A stretch of DNA of 64,000 nucleotides from Nocardia sp. NRRL S-836. Its GTDB lineage: Bacteria > Actinomycetota > Actinomycetes > Mycobacteriales > Pseudonocardiaceae. A model generated the notes under the pieces. That model was not told where the DNA came from, ran no database searches, and saw only the letters and a program-made list of their open reading frames with translations. The stretch spans positions 1-64,000 of the forward strand of contig NZ_LGDY01000121.1 in NCBI RefSeq assembly GCF_001279525.1. The letters run 5' to 3'. Position 1 is the stretch's first letter, and every line of letters starts with the position of its first letter. Positions 1-11,160 of the stretch are shown here, in pieces. Made by a program: the position numbers and the translations under genes.

Positions 1-46
1 GGGAAGGGGGGCGGTGGGGGGAAACCCCCCCCGCCGCCCCTTCCCA
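1..46. terminator. GC-rich imperfect hairpin at left edge
   Basis: A G-run arm at 1-21 (beginning GGGAAGGGG) faces a complementary C-run arm at about 25-45 (ending CCCCTTCCC) across a few A residues. The outer nine bases pair perfectly and the inner part pairs with small shifts. It could end a gene lying left of the window or the minus-strand gene ending at 191. There is no T-tract, as is usual in actinomycetes, so terminator function is inferred from structure only. Confidence 0.4.
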
Positions 47-190
47 AGCCGAACCACCCCAGGCCAGCCGCACCAGCCTCCGGCCAGCCGCCCCCGTTCT
101 GAGGCCAGCCGCCCGTGCTCAAACCACGCCCAAGGCAGCCCCACCGTCCCCAGGCGGGCCCCAACCCCCAGCACCCGCAAAAGCGAGCCG
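47..190. repeat. C-rich non-coding stretch with 20-21 bp spaced GGCCAGCCGC copies
   Basis: No convincing gene lies here; the overlapping open frames are proline/arginine-rich shadows. The decamer GGCCAGCCGC occurs at 62-71, 82-91 and 103-112, a 20-21 bp period. The tract begins directly after the stop codon of the minus-strand gene ending at 191. A similar GC-rich tract of about 20-bp period starts immediately after another gene's stop at 29712. Confidence 0.45.
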
Positions 191-1309
191 CTACGGCCGG
201 TCGCCCGTGTACACGCCGAGCGTCCGGAACCGCAGTCCCGGCTCGGCGTACTCCTCCATCGCGTGCGCGATCCACCCCACGATGCGGGCCACGGCGAAGA
301 TCGCCTCCCCGGCGTCCGGCGCCATCTTGTACGTCAGCCCGAGCTGGGCCAGGGCGAGGTCGACGTTCGGGAACGTCTGCGGCAGCGTCTCGATGACCTG
401 GTCGGCCACCAGTTCGCCGCGCTCCCGCAGGATGGCCAGCAGGTGGTCGGCGCGGGGGTCGCGGTGCTGGTACACGCCGTGGCCGAAGCCGAAGCCCGGG
501 ATGGGTTCGCCGGCGCGCAGTCGTTCGGCCACGGCGGCCACGGGGTCGGCGGCGGCCTGCAGCAGGAAGCGGTGGGCGATGGTGCTGGCGGTGCCGTGTT
601 TCTGGCCCTCCATGGCGCCCAGGCCGGCGGACACCACGGCGTACGGGTGGGCGCGGGCGGAGGCGGCGACGCGGGCGGCCAGGGTGGAGGCGGCGAGGTC
701 GTGGTCGGCGAGCAGGACCAGGGCCGCGTTCAGCACCTCGGGTTCGGGGGGTTCCGCGGAGAGGCGGGCCCACAGGCGGTCGGCGATGTCGGGGCCGCGG
801 GGTGGCTGGACGAGGGGCAGCGACTCGACTACGTCGGCGATCAGGGCGGTGGCGGTCGTGACCGCGCGGTCGAGGTCGAAGCGCAACGGGTCGCCCGCGC
901 CGGCCAGGGCCACGGCGACGCGGATGCGGTCGGTCAGGGTCGCGCTGTCGGGGAGGGCCATCCAGATCTCCTGGCCCTCGGGGAACTCGAAGCCGGTGGT
1001 GTCGGCGCCGGTCCACAGCCAGTGCGCCACGTCCTCGAAGCGGCGGGAGCCGCTGAGCTCGACGGCGGAGCGGCCGCGGTAGTAGAGGCGGTCGTGCTCC
1101 TGCAACGAGATGCGGGTGCGGATGCGATCGGTCACAGCGGCCACTGCTCCGCGCGCACCAGTGCGCTGCGCCAGGGCCTCGACCTCGGCGACGTCGAACA
1201 TGCTCGCCCGGTTGACCTTCTGGCTGGTCAGGAGGCCGCGGCTGACGTAGGCGTACACCGTCGCCGGTTTCACGCCCAGGCGGCGGGCGGCCTGACTCGT
1301 CGTCAACAT
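191..1309 (-). CDS. Citrate synthase family protein with N-terminal helix-turn-helix
   Basis: The protein has about 372 residues. The first ~55 are a MerR/excisionase-like HTH (TSQAARRLGVKPATVYAYV) and the rest is a citrate-synthase fold. The expected catalytic positions are present: His in the QKHGTA segment (replacing the usual LHGGA context), His in GFGHGVYQHRDPRA and Asp in the NVDLALAQL segment. The family condenses acetyl-CoA or propionyl-CoA with oxaloacetate; the fused HTH suggests a DNA-binding or metabolite-sensing role. The ATG at 1309 was chosen because the HTH begins there; an upstream ATG at 1318 is possible. The gene is divergent from a second citrate synthase gene, and both start codons lie inside ATGTTGA motifs, which suggests shared control. 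Whether it is an enzyme or a regulator is not resolved by the sequence. Confidence 0.85.
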   Translation of the reverse strand: MLTTSQAARRLGVKPATVYAYVSRGLLTSQKVNRASMFDVAEVEALAQRTGARGAVAAVTDRIRTRISLQEHDRLYYRGRSAVELSGSRRFEDVAHWLWTGADTTGFEFPEGQEIWMALPDSATLTDRIRVAVALAGAGDPLRFDLDRAVTTATALIADVVESLPLVQPPRGPDIADRLWARLSAEPPEPEVLNAALVLLADHDLAASTLAARVAASARAHPYAVVSAGLGAMEGQKHGTASTIAHRFLLQAAADPVAAVAERLRAGEPIPGFGFGHGVYQHRDPRADHLLAILRERGELVADQVIETLPQTFPNVDLALAQLGLTYKMAPDAGEAIFAVARIVGWIAHAMEEYAEPGLRFRTLGVYTGDRP

Positions 1310-1367
1310 TGATTCCATCAACGTTGACTGTACATTACATGTTGACGGACTCTGTGTGCATGTTGAT
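1302..1367. promoter_or_regulatory. Divergent promoter with four TCAAC/GTTGA operator-like sites
   Basis: Four related sites lie between and on the start codons of the divergent citrate synthase genes: GTCAACAT (1302-1309), the perfect palindrome TCAACGTTGA (1318-1327), ATGTTGAC (1339-1346) and ATGTTGAT (1360-1367). The last three are spaced about 21 bp apart, two helical turns. The HTH-bearing citrate synthase is an obvious candidate ligand. The sites are seen directly; the binding protein is inferred. Confidence 0.5.
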
Positions 1368-2484
1368 TGATGCACCCAAAGGGCTTAAAGACGTCGTCGT
1401 CACCACGACCCTGATCGGGGACGTGAACGGGGCCGCGGGGTACTACCACTACCGCGAGCACGACGCGATCGAGCTGGCCAGGACCCGGTCGTTCGAGGAC
1501 GTCTGGTTCCTGTTCGCGGAGGGCCGGTTGCCGGACGCCGCGGAGAGCGAGCTGTTCCGGGAGCGCACGGCGGCGTTGCGCGAGCTGCCCGCCGGCATCG
1601 GCGAGGTGCTGCCCGCGATCGCGCGGTCGGGTGTCACGCCGCTGGCCGGGCTGCGGACGGCGTTGTCGATGTTGCCGTCGCAGCCGATGTGGGACGCGCC
1701 GATGGCGGCGCGCAGGGCCGACGCCCTCCGGGTGTGCGCGGTGACGCCGACGGTCCTGGCCGCGCTGCACCGGCTCAAGCTCGGGCTTGACCCCGTCGAG
1801 CCCAGGGCCGATCTGTCAACCTCGGCGAACTGGCTGTACATGATCACCGGCGCCGAGCCGGAGGCGTGGCAGAGCCGGGCCGTCGAGCAGTACCTGATCG
1901 CGACGATCGACCACGGGTTCAACGCGTCGACGTTCACGGCGCGCGTGGTCGCGAGCGCGGGCGCCGACGTCGTGTCGGCGGTGACGGCGGCGATCGGCAC
2001 GTTCTCCGGGCCGCTGCACGGCGGTGCGCCGGACCGGGCACTGGAGAGCCTCGACCTCATCGGCACGCCGGACAACATCGACCCGTGGGTGCGGGAGCAG
2101 ATCGAGCGGGGCAACCGGATCATGGGCTTCGGTCACGCCGTCTACCGCACGGAGGACCCGCGGGCCCGCCTGCTCCGGGAGATCGCGCGGCAGCACGGCA
2201 CCCCGCTCGTCGAGTTCGCGACGACGGTCGAACGCCGGGTGACCGAGCTGCTCGCCGAGCTCAAGCCCGGCCGGCAGCTGTACGCGAACGTCGAGTTCTA
2301 CGCGGGCGTGGTGATGGAGCTGTGCGGGATCCCGCGCGAGATGTTCACGCCGACGTTCGCGTGCAGCCGGGTGATCGGGTGGTGTGCCAACGCGCTCGAG
2401 CAGTCCGAGGACACGAAGATCATCCGCCCGGTCGCCCGTTACACCGGTCCGCAACCGAAGATCGAGAAGACCGGTATCAAGTGA
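1360..2484 (+). CDS. Citrate synthase / 2-methylcitrate synthase family enzyme
   Basis: About 374 residues with the full citrate synthase fold. Active-site segments are GPLHGGAPDRAL (first catalytic His) and MGFGHAVYRTEDPRA (second catalytic His). The third, normally VDFY, reads NVEFYAG, so the catalytic Asp is replaced by Glu. The family condenses an acyl-CoA with oxaloacetate at the entry of the TCA or methylcitrate cycle. The ATG at 1360 gives a typical N-terminus (PKGLKDVVVTTT); an in-frame ATG at 1339 would add seven residues. It is divergent from the HTH-fused homologue at 191. The Asp-to-Glu change could lower activity or alter substrate choice. The 3' end overlaps the small minus-strand ORF ending at 2477 by 8 bp. 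Confidence 0.88.
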   Translation: MLIDAPKGLKDVVVTTTLIGDVNGAAGYYHYREHDAIELARTRSFEDVWFLFAEGRLPDAAESELFRERTAALRELPAGIGEVLPAIARSGVTPLAGLRTALSMLPSQPMWDAPMAARRADALRVCAVTPTVLAALHRLKLGLDPVEPRADLSTSANWLYMITGAEPEAWQSRAVEQYLIATIDHGFNASTFTARVVASAGADVVSAVTAAIGTFSGPLHGGAPDRALESLDLIGTPDNIDPWVREQIERGNRIMGFGHAVYRTEDPRARLLREIARQHGTPLVEFATTVERRVTELLAELKPGRQLYANVEFYAGVVMELCGIPREMFTPTFACSRVIGWCANALEQSEDTKIIRPVARYTGPQPKIEKTGIK

Positions 2485-2626
2485 GGTACCGGATGTCGTT
2501 GCGCACGCGGATGCGGTCGCGGTCGACGACGTCGGAGGAGCCTGCCAGGCCGGCATCGCGGTCGCGGTGCCGGTCGAGCCAGACGGAGATTGCCGCTACC
2601 ACCAGGGCGATCACTGCGAGAGTCAT
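2477..2626 (-). CDS. Small single-span membrane protein
   Basis: Predicted 49-residue protein with one N-terminal hydrophobic helix (roughly residues 2-17, VIALVVAAISVWL) followed by a charged Arg/Asp-rich tail, an N-in/C-out or tail-exposed layout. It converges on the citrate synthase gene, overlapping its stop by 8 bp. Upstream on its own strand there is little sequence before the plus-strand regulator at 2697, so the two would share a short divergent promoter. No family is recognised. The hydrophobic segment and isolated position support it; the weak ribosome binding site lowers confidence. Confidence 0.42.
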   Translation of the reverse strand: MTLAVIALVVAAISVWLDRHRDRDAGLAGSSDVVDRDRIRVRNDIRYLT

Positions 2627-2696
2627 GTAAGAAGTTTGCGGCCGACAAAATCCAGCCAACAGTGGCAGATCTGTCGATGCGCGCTAATATCCTGCC

Positions 2697-3641
2697 ATGC
2701 TGCGATCGGTGGCGGTACCGCTCATCCACGGCGTCGCGCCGTTCGAGTTCGGCGTGCTCTGCGAGGTGTTCGGCGTCGACCGGACCGAGGAGGGCGTGCC
2801 GCTGATCGACTTCCGGGTGTGCGGCGAGCTGCCGAACGAGCCGGTGCGCACGGAGGTCCCCGGCGTCACCATCACGCCGGAGCACGGCTTCGAGGCGATG
2901 CTCGACGCCGACCTGGTCGCGCTGCCCGCGGCCAAGATCCGCGAGGACTACCCGGAGAAGCTGCTCAAGACGCTCAGGGAGACCGACGCGACGCTGCTGA
3001 GCGTCTGCAGCGCGGCGTTCATCCTGGGTGAGGCGGGCCTGCTCGACGGCCGCCGCTGCACCACCCACTGGCGCGAGACCAGCGCGTTGCAGGAGCGCTT
3101 CCCGCGGGCGCACATCGACCCGGACGTGCTGTTCGTCGACGACGGCAACATCATCACCAGCGCCGGCACGGCCGCGGGCATCGACGCCTGCCTGCACCTG
3201 GTGCGCCGGGAGCTCGGCACGAAGGTCGCCACGACCATCGCGCGCAGGATGGTCGTCCCGCCGCAGCGTGACGGCGGTCAGCGCCAGTTCGTGGAGCTGC
3301 CCATCCCCGAGTGCTCGACGGACAGCCTCGAACCCGTGCTGGAACAGGTGCTCGACACGATCGCGGACAACCACACGGTGGCCTCGATGGCGAAGCTCGC
3401 CGTCATGTCCGAGCGGACGTTCGCGCGCAGGTTCGTCGCGGAGACCGGCACGACGCCGAACAAGTGGCTGTCACTGCAACGGGTGCTGCACGCCCGCCGG
3501 TTGCTGGAGGAGACCGACCTGGACGTCGACGCGGTCGCGACCAGGTCAGGCTTCGGCACCGCCGCACTCCTGCGGCACCACTTCCACCGCCTCGTCGGCG
3601 TCGCACCGAGCGACTACCGCCGCACATTCGCCTGTCGTTAA
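2697..3641 (+). CDS. GlxA/FtrA-type AraC-family transcriptional regulator
   Basis: A 314-residue protein with an N-terminal DJ-1/PfpI-like (class I amidotransferase-like) domain, residues ~1-190, containing the nucleophile-elbow-like LLSVCSAAF. A C-terminal AraC double HTH (residues ~215-312) includes SERTFARRFVAETGTTPNKWL and SGFGTAALLRHHFHRLVG. This is the usual GlxA/CdhR/FtrA layout, regulators of quaternary-amine, nicotinate and similar catabolic genes. A TAATAT hexamer at 2685-2690 lies 6 nt before the ATG, so the mRNA is probably leaderless. The C-terminal coding region overlaps the convergent MarR gene by 96 bp. The target genes are not evident from the neighbours. Confidence 0.88.
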   Translation: MLRSVAVPLIHGVAPFEFGVLCEVFGVDRTEEGVPLIDFRVCGELPNEPVRTEVPGVTITPEHGFEAMLDADLVALPAAKIREDYPEKLLKTLRETDATLLSVCSAAFILGEAGLLDGRRCTTHWRETSALQERFPRAHIDPDVLFVDDGNIITSAGTAAGIDACLHLVRRELGTKVATTIARRMVVPPQRDGGQRQFVELPIPECSTDSLEPVLEQVLDTIADNHTVASMAKLAVMSERTFARRFVAETGTTPNKWLSLQRVLHARRLLEETDLDVDAVATRSGFGTAALLRHHFHRLVGVAPSDYRRTFACR

Positions 3642-4079
3642 CCGCGTGAAGATCTTCTCGGAGATCGACCGCAGCGACTCGACCTCCTCCGGGCTGAGCA
3701 GGTCGAACACCAGGTCGTGGACGGTCTCGGCGTGCCGGGGCGCGGCCGCCTCGATCGCCGCACGGCCCTGCGGGGTCAGCACCACGTAGGAGCCGCGCCC
3801 GTCACTGGTGCAGCCCTGCCGCGCCACCAGGCCGCGCTTCTCCATCCGCCCCACGTGGTGTGAGATGCGGCTCTTCTCCCAGTGCAGCGAGCGCGCGAGC
3901 TCCAGCACGCGGACCCGTTCCTCCGGCGCGTCGGTCAGTTCGACGAGCACGGCGAAGTCAGCCATGGAAATGTCGGAGTCGACGGTCATCTGCCTGCTCA
4001 GATGGGCGTTGAGCTCCCCTTGCATGCGGACGTAGGCGCGCCACGCCCGCTGTTGTTCAGGTTCAAGCCATCGGGTCAC
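3546..4079 (-). CDS. MarR-family transcriptional regulator
   Basis: A 177-residue winged-helix regulator. The dimerisation helices at the N-terminus (TRWLEPEQQRAWRAYV) are typical of actinobacterial MarR proteins. The DNA-binding region spans about residues 50-115, with recognition helix LHWEKSRISHHVGRMEKRG and wing SDGRGSYVVLT. The GTG at 4079 was preferred because the family consensus begins there; in-frame ATGs at 4109 and 4112 would add 10-11 residues without a better ribosome binding site. It is divergent from the YceI gene and convergent with the GlxA-type regulator, overlapping it by 96 bp. MarR proteins usually repress the divergent gene in response to small phenolics or oxidants; YceI is therefore the likely target. 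Confidence 0.87.
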   Translation of the reverse strand: MTRWLEPEQQRAWRAYVRMQGELNAHLSRQMTVDSDISMADFAVLVELTDAPEERVRVLELARSLHWEKSRISHHVGRMEKRGLVARQGCTSDGRGSYVVLTPQGRAAIEAAAPRHAETVHDLVFDLLSPEEVESLRSISEKIFTRLTTGECAAVVARCDADEAVEVVPQECGGAEA

Positions 4080-4174
4080 AGGTTCAGCATACGGGAATAG
4101 TTGACACATCATCCACGGTTGGGGCAAGGTAGATGACAGTTCAACCAAACCGAGCAACCGAAGGACACACCGCC

Positions 4175-4732
4175 ATGACCACGGCCACGAACCTCTCCGA
4201 ACTGACCGGCGACTACGTCATCGACGCGTCGCACTCCCGCATCGGCTTCGTCGCCCGCCACGCGATGGTCACCAAGGTCCGTGGTGCGTTCAACGAGTTC
4301 GACGGCGCCATCAAGATCGACGGTGACAAGCCGGAGAACACCACGGCCCAGGTCACGCTGAAGGTCGCGAGCATCGACACCCGCAACGCACAGCGCGACG
4401 GCCACCTGACCACCAACGACTTCCTCGACGTCGAGAACTACCCGGAGATCAAGTTCGTCTCGACCTCCGCGAAGCAGGTCGACGACGACAACTTCGAGAT
4501 CACCGGTGACCTCACCATCAAGGACGTCACCAAGAGCATCACCATCCCGTTCGCCTTCGAGGGCGTGGCCGTCGACCCGTTCGGCAACACCCGCGTGGGC
4601 TTCGAGGGCTCGCACACCATCAACCGCAAGGACTACGGCGTGACCTGGAACGCCGCGCTGGAGACCGGCGGCGTCCTGGTCAGCGAGAAGGTCGTGCTCG
4701 AGTTCGAGATCTCGGCGATCAAGCAGGCCTGA
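4175..4732 (+). CDS. YceI-family lipocalin-like protein
   Basis: A 185-residue single-domain YceI protein: DYVIDASHSRIGFVARHAM at the N-terminus, the central HLTTNDFLDVENYPEIKF signature and the closing GVLVSEKVVLEFEISA strand. The family forms an extended beta-barrel that binds isoprenoid-like lipids in known structures. This copy lacks a signal peptide, as is common in actinobacteria, so it is probably cytoplasmic. The ATG at 4175 has a GAAGGA ribosome binding site about 10 nt upstream; an earlier in-frame ATG at 4133 lies within the promoter region, which contains TTGACA at 4101-4106. It is divergent from the MarR gene, its likely regulator. Confidence 0.9.
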   Translation: MTTATNLSELTGDYVIDASHSRIGFVARHAMVTKVRGAFNEFDGAIKIDGDKPENTTAQVTLKVASIDTRNAQRDGHLTTNDFLDVENYPEIKFVSTSAKQVDDDNFEITGDLTIKDVTKSITIPFAFEGVAVDPFGNTRVGFEGSHTINRKDYGVTWNAALETGGVLVSEKVVLEFEISAIKQA

Positions 4733-4944
4733 CCGCGGCCACCGGGCGGTGGTGAACCGCGCCTCGCTCGGTGTCGAACCGGCCCGATGAGCCCGTCGTC
4801 AGCAGCGCGGCCGATCCCCCGGCGACAGGGGGATCGGCCGCTGCCGCGTCTGCGGCTCGTGGCCGGAGAAGTAGGCCCGATCGGCGCAGCGTGCCGCGGG
4901 CCGCGGGTCCCCTCCGGCGGTGGTCTTTGGGCTACCGTGACGCC

Positions 4945-9258
<4,314 letters not shown>

Positions 9259-9369
9259 CGCGGATCACCACCACACGAAAACACACCCTGGTTCTCCGGT
9301 TATCGGAACTCCGGTGGCTCACGTGTAGGCCGGGCGATCAGGAAAACCCGTTCGGACCAGGGGATTCGC

Positions 9370-9915
9370 TCACTCGCCCGCTCGGTTGCGCCGGTAGTGC
9401 CGTGCCGCGCGGACCCGGTTGCCGCAGCCCGGTGAACACCACTCCCGCCGCGGGTGGTCCTTCACGAAGTAGAGCACGCACCCCGGCGCGTAACAGGCGC
9501 GCAGCCGGTCCCGCTGCTCGCCGGTGAACAGCTCCACCGCCTCCGCGGCGATCGCGGCGAGCGCCCGGTCCGCCGGTGCGCCCTCACCGTCGTCGTGCCG
9601 CACCAGTTCCCCGTCCTCCGCCGCGAGCTGCGGCCACGCGACCGCCCGCCGCGCCGACCGGTTGAGGTCCTCGACGGCCCTGGCGAGGTCGCGGTCCTGG
9701 GCGACCGGGCGCGTGTCCCGGGTGAGCACGGCGGCGAGGTCCCGCAGCGCCTGGCGGAGCGCGCGGAACGCCCGCAGGTCGTCCTCGCCGGTCGCGAACC
9801 CGAGGAAGTCGCTCAGCCCGGCGACGGTCGTCAGGTCGTCGTTCACCTGCGACCGGCTCGCCCAGATCGTGTTCATGAGCAGGACCGGGCGGGGTTCGTC
9901 GGGCGTCAGCAGCAC
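9370..9915 (-). CDS. CGNR zinc-finger regulator (ABATE domain)
   Basis: A 181-residue protein. The N-terminal ABATE domain (~1-120) is followed by a CGNR zinc finger at ~138-175: CYAPGCVLYFV ... WCSPGCGNRVRAARHYRR, carrying all four cysteines and the signature CGNR. Such proteins are actinobacterial transcription factors, often autoregulatory or controlling a divergent stress or nitrogen gene. The GTG at 9915 lies 3 nt from an inverted repeat (CTAACGG at 9919, CCGTTAG at 9942). It is divergent from the NTF2-like/MOSC operon, which is the natural candidate target. Confidence 0.88.
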   Translation of the reverse strand: MLLTPDEPRPVLLMNTIWASRSQVNDDLTTVAGLSDFLGFATGEDDLRAFRALRQALRDLAAVLTRDTRPVAQDRDLARAVEDLNRSARRAVAWPQLAAEDGELVRHDDGEGAPADRALAAIAAEAVELFTGEQRDRLRACYAPGCVLYFVKDHPRREWCSPGCGNRVRAARHYRRNRAGE

Positions 9916-9918
9916 GAC

Positions 9919-9963
9919 CTAACGGTAACACGCACTTGCATCCGTTAGTGCCATGTTCTAACG
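9919..9963. promoter_or_regulatory. Candidate operator CTAACGG-N16-CCGTTAG
   Basis: Perfect 7-bp arms at 9919-9925 and 9942-9948, centre spacing about 23 bp, with a third half-site CTAACG at 9958-9963. The site abuts the GTG of the CGNR regulator and precedes the divergent operon, so autoregulation plus control of that operon is a reasonable inference. Confidence 0.5.
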
Positions 9964-10000
9964 TTTGCAGCGCCACCCAACCATTGGAAGGACGTTCGCC

Positions 10001-10435
10001 GTGAACCTCGTGCCCCCGTTCGACGCCGACACCGCCCGGCAGAAGGTGCGGGCCGCGCAGGACGCCTGGAACACCCGCGACCCCCTCCTCGTCGCCCGCG
10101 CGTACACGCCGGACTCGGTGTGGCGCAACAGGTCCGAGTTCATCCGCGGCACCGGCGAGATCGTCGCGTTCCTGACCGCGAAGTGGGAGCGCGAGCACCG
10201 GTACGTGCTGCGCAAGTCGCTGTGGGCGTTCGGGGACGACCGCATCGCCGTCCGGTTCCAGTACGAGTGGCACGACGACGACGGCCAGTGGTGGCGCAGC
10301 TACGGCAACGAGAACTGGGAGTTCGCGCCGTCCGGGCTGATGGCACGGCGCGAGGCGAGCATCAACGACGTGCGGATCGCCGAGTCCGAGCGCCGCGTCG
10401 ACCCCTTGTCCACCCACGAGATCCCGACGGAGTAG
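10001..10435 (+). CDS. NTF2-like protein, DUF1348 family
   Basis: A 144-residue single-domain SnoaL/NTF2-fold protein. The DUF1348 features are clear: [18 protein letters not shown] near the N-terminus, [12 protein letters not shown] and the aromatic core strand [18 protein letters not shown], ending in a Arg-rich IAESERR helix. The function of the family is unknown; members are small cytoplasmic proteins proposed to bind or isomerise small ligands. The GTG start at 10001 is supported by GGAAGGA about 9 nt upstream. It is followed after 5 nt by the MOSC gene, so the two are co-transcribed. Confidence 0.85.
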   Translation: MNLVPPFDADTARQKVRAAQDAWNTRDPLLVARAYTPDSVWRNRSEFIRGTGEIVAFLTAKWEREHRYVLRKSLWAFGDDRIAVRFQYEWHDDDGQWWRSYGNENWEFAPSGLMARREASINDVRIAESERRVDPLSTHEIPTE

Positions 10436-10440
10436 AGCCG

Positions 10441-11121
10441 ATGCACGTCTCAGGGCTGTGGCGTTATCCGGTGAAGTCGCTCGGCGGGGAACCGCTGGAG
10501 TCGGCGGTGTTCACGAACGACGGCGTGGAGGGCGACCGGCTGGTGCACGTGCGGGGCCCGCGCGGGGTCCTGACCGGCCGCACCCGCTACGGCCTGCTCA
10601 CGATCCCCGCCTCGACCGGCCCGTCCGGCCCGCTGGTGGACGGACGGCCGTGGGACAGCGAGGAGGCCCAGGCGCTCGTGGCGCCCTTCGGCGGCCGCCT
10701 GACCCGCTACGCCGGGCCGGAGCGGTTCGACGTGCTGAACGTGCTGGTGGCCACCGACGGGCAGGTGGCAGCCGCCGGGATCGACGTGCGGCGGCTGCGG
10801 CCCAACATCCTCATCGGCGGTGTCGAGGCCGGCGAGGAGGAGAGCTGGCCGGGGCACGCGCTCGTGGCCGGTGACGCGGTGATCGGGATGTTCCGGCAGC
10901 GGGCGCGGTGCGTGGTCACGACGATCGACCCCGACACCGGCGCGCAGGACCTGGACGTGCACCGGCGGATCCGGCACGAGTTCGGCGGGGTGCTGTGCCT
11001 GGACAGCTGGGTGGTCCGGCCGGGGGTGGTGCGGGTGGGCGACCCGGTGGAGGTGGTGCCGACCGACGAGCTCCCCGACCGCGTCGGCGGGTGGATCGTC
11101 GGCCGGCCCTACGCCGTCTGA
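10441..11121 (+). CDS. MOSC-domain molybdenum-dependent oxidoreductase-like protein
   Basis: A 226-residue protein with the MOSC N-terminal beta-barrel (VSGLWRYPVKSLGGEPLES, residues ~3-90) and the MOSC domain (~100-220). It has the RPNILI strand and the conserved RARCVVTTIDPDTG segment whose Cys is the expected molybdenum ligand in mARC/YcbX-type proteins. Family members reduce N-hydroxylated compounds, usually with ferredoxin or flavin partners; no dedicated redox domain is fused here. The gene begins 5 nt after the NTF2-like gene and is followed by a hairpin at 11124-11156. Confidence 0.85.
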   Translation: MHVSGLWRYPVKSLGGEPLESAVFTNDGVEGDRLVHVRGPRGVLTGRTRYGLLTIPASTGPSGPLVDGRPWDSEEAQALVAPFGGRLTRYAGPERFDVLNVLVATDGQVAAAGIDVRRLRPNILIGGVEAGEEESWPGHALVAGDAVIGMFRQRARCVVTTIDPDTGAQDLDVHRRIRHEFGGVLCLDSWVVRPGVVRVGDPVEVVPTDELPDRVGGWIVGRPYAV

Positions 11122-11123
11122 GC

Positions 11124-11156
11124 GTGGTGCGGAACGCCGGTCGCGGTCCGCACCAC
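11124..11156. terminator. 10-bp-arm hairpin between convergent genes
   Basis: Arms GTGGTGCGGA (11124-11133) and TCCGCACCAC (11147-11156) around a 13-nt loop, 2 nt after the MOSC stop and 4 nt before the convergent icmF stop. It probably works in both directions. Confidence 0.75.
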
Positions 11157-11160
11157 CCCG

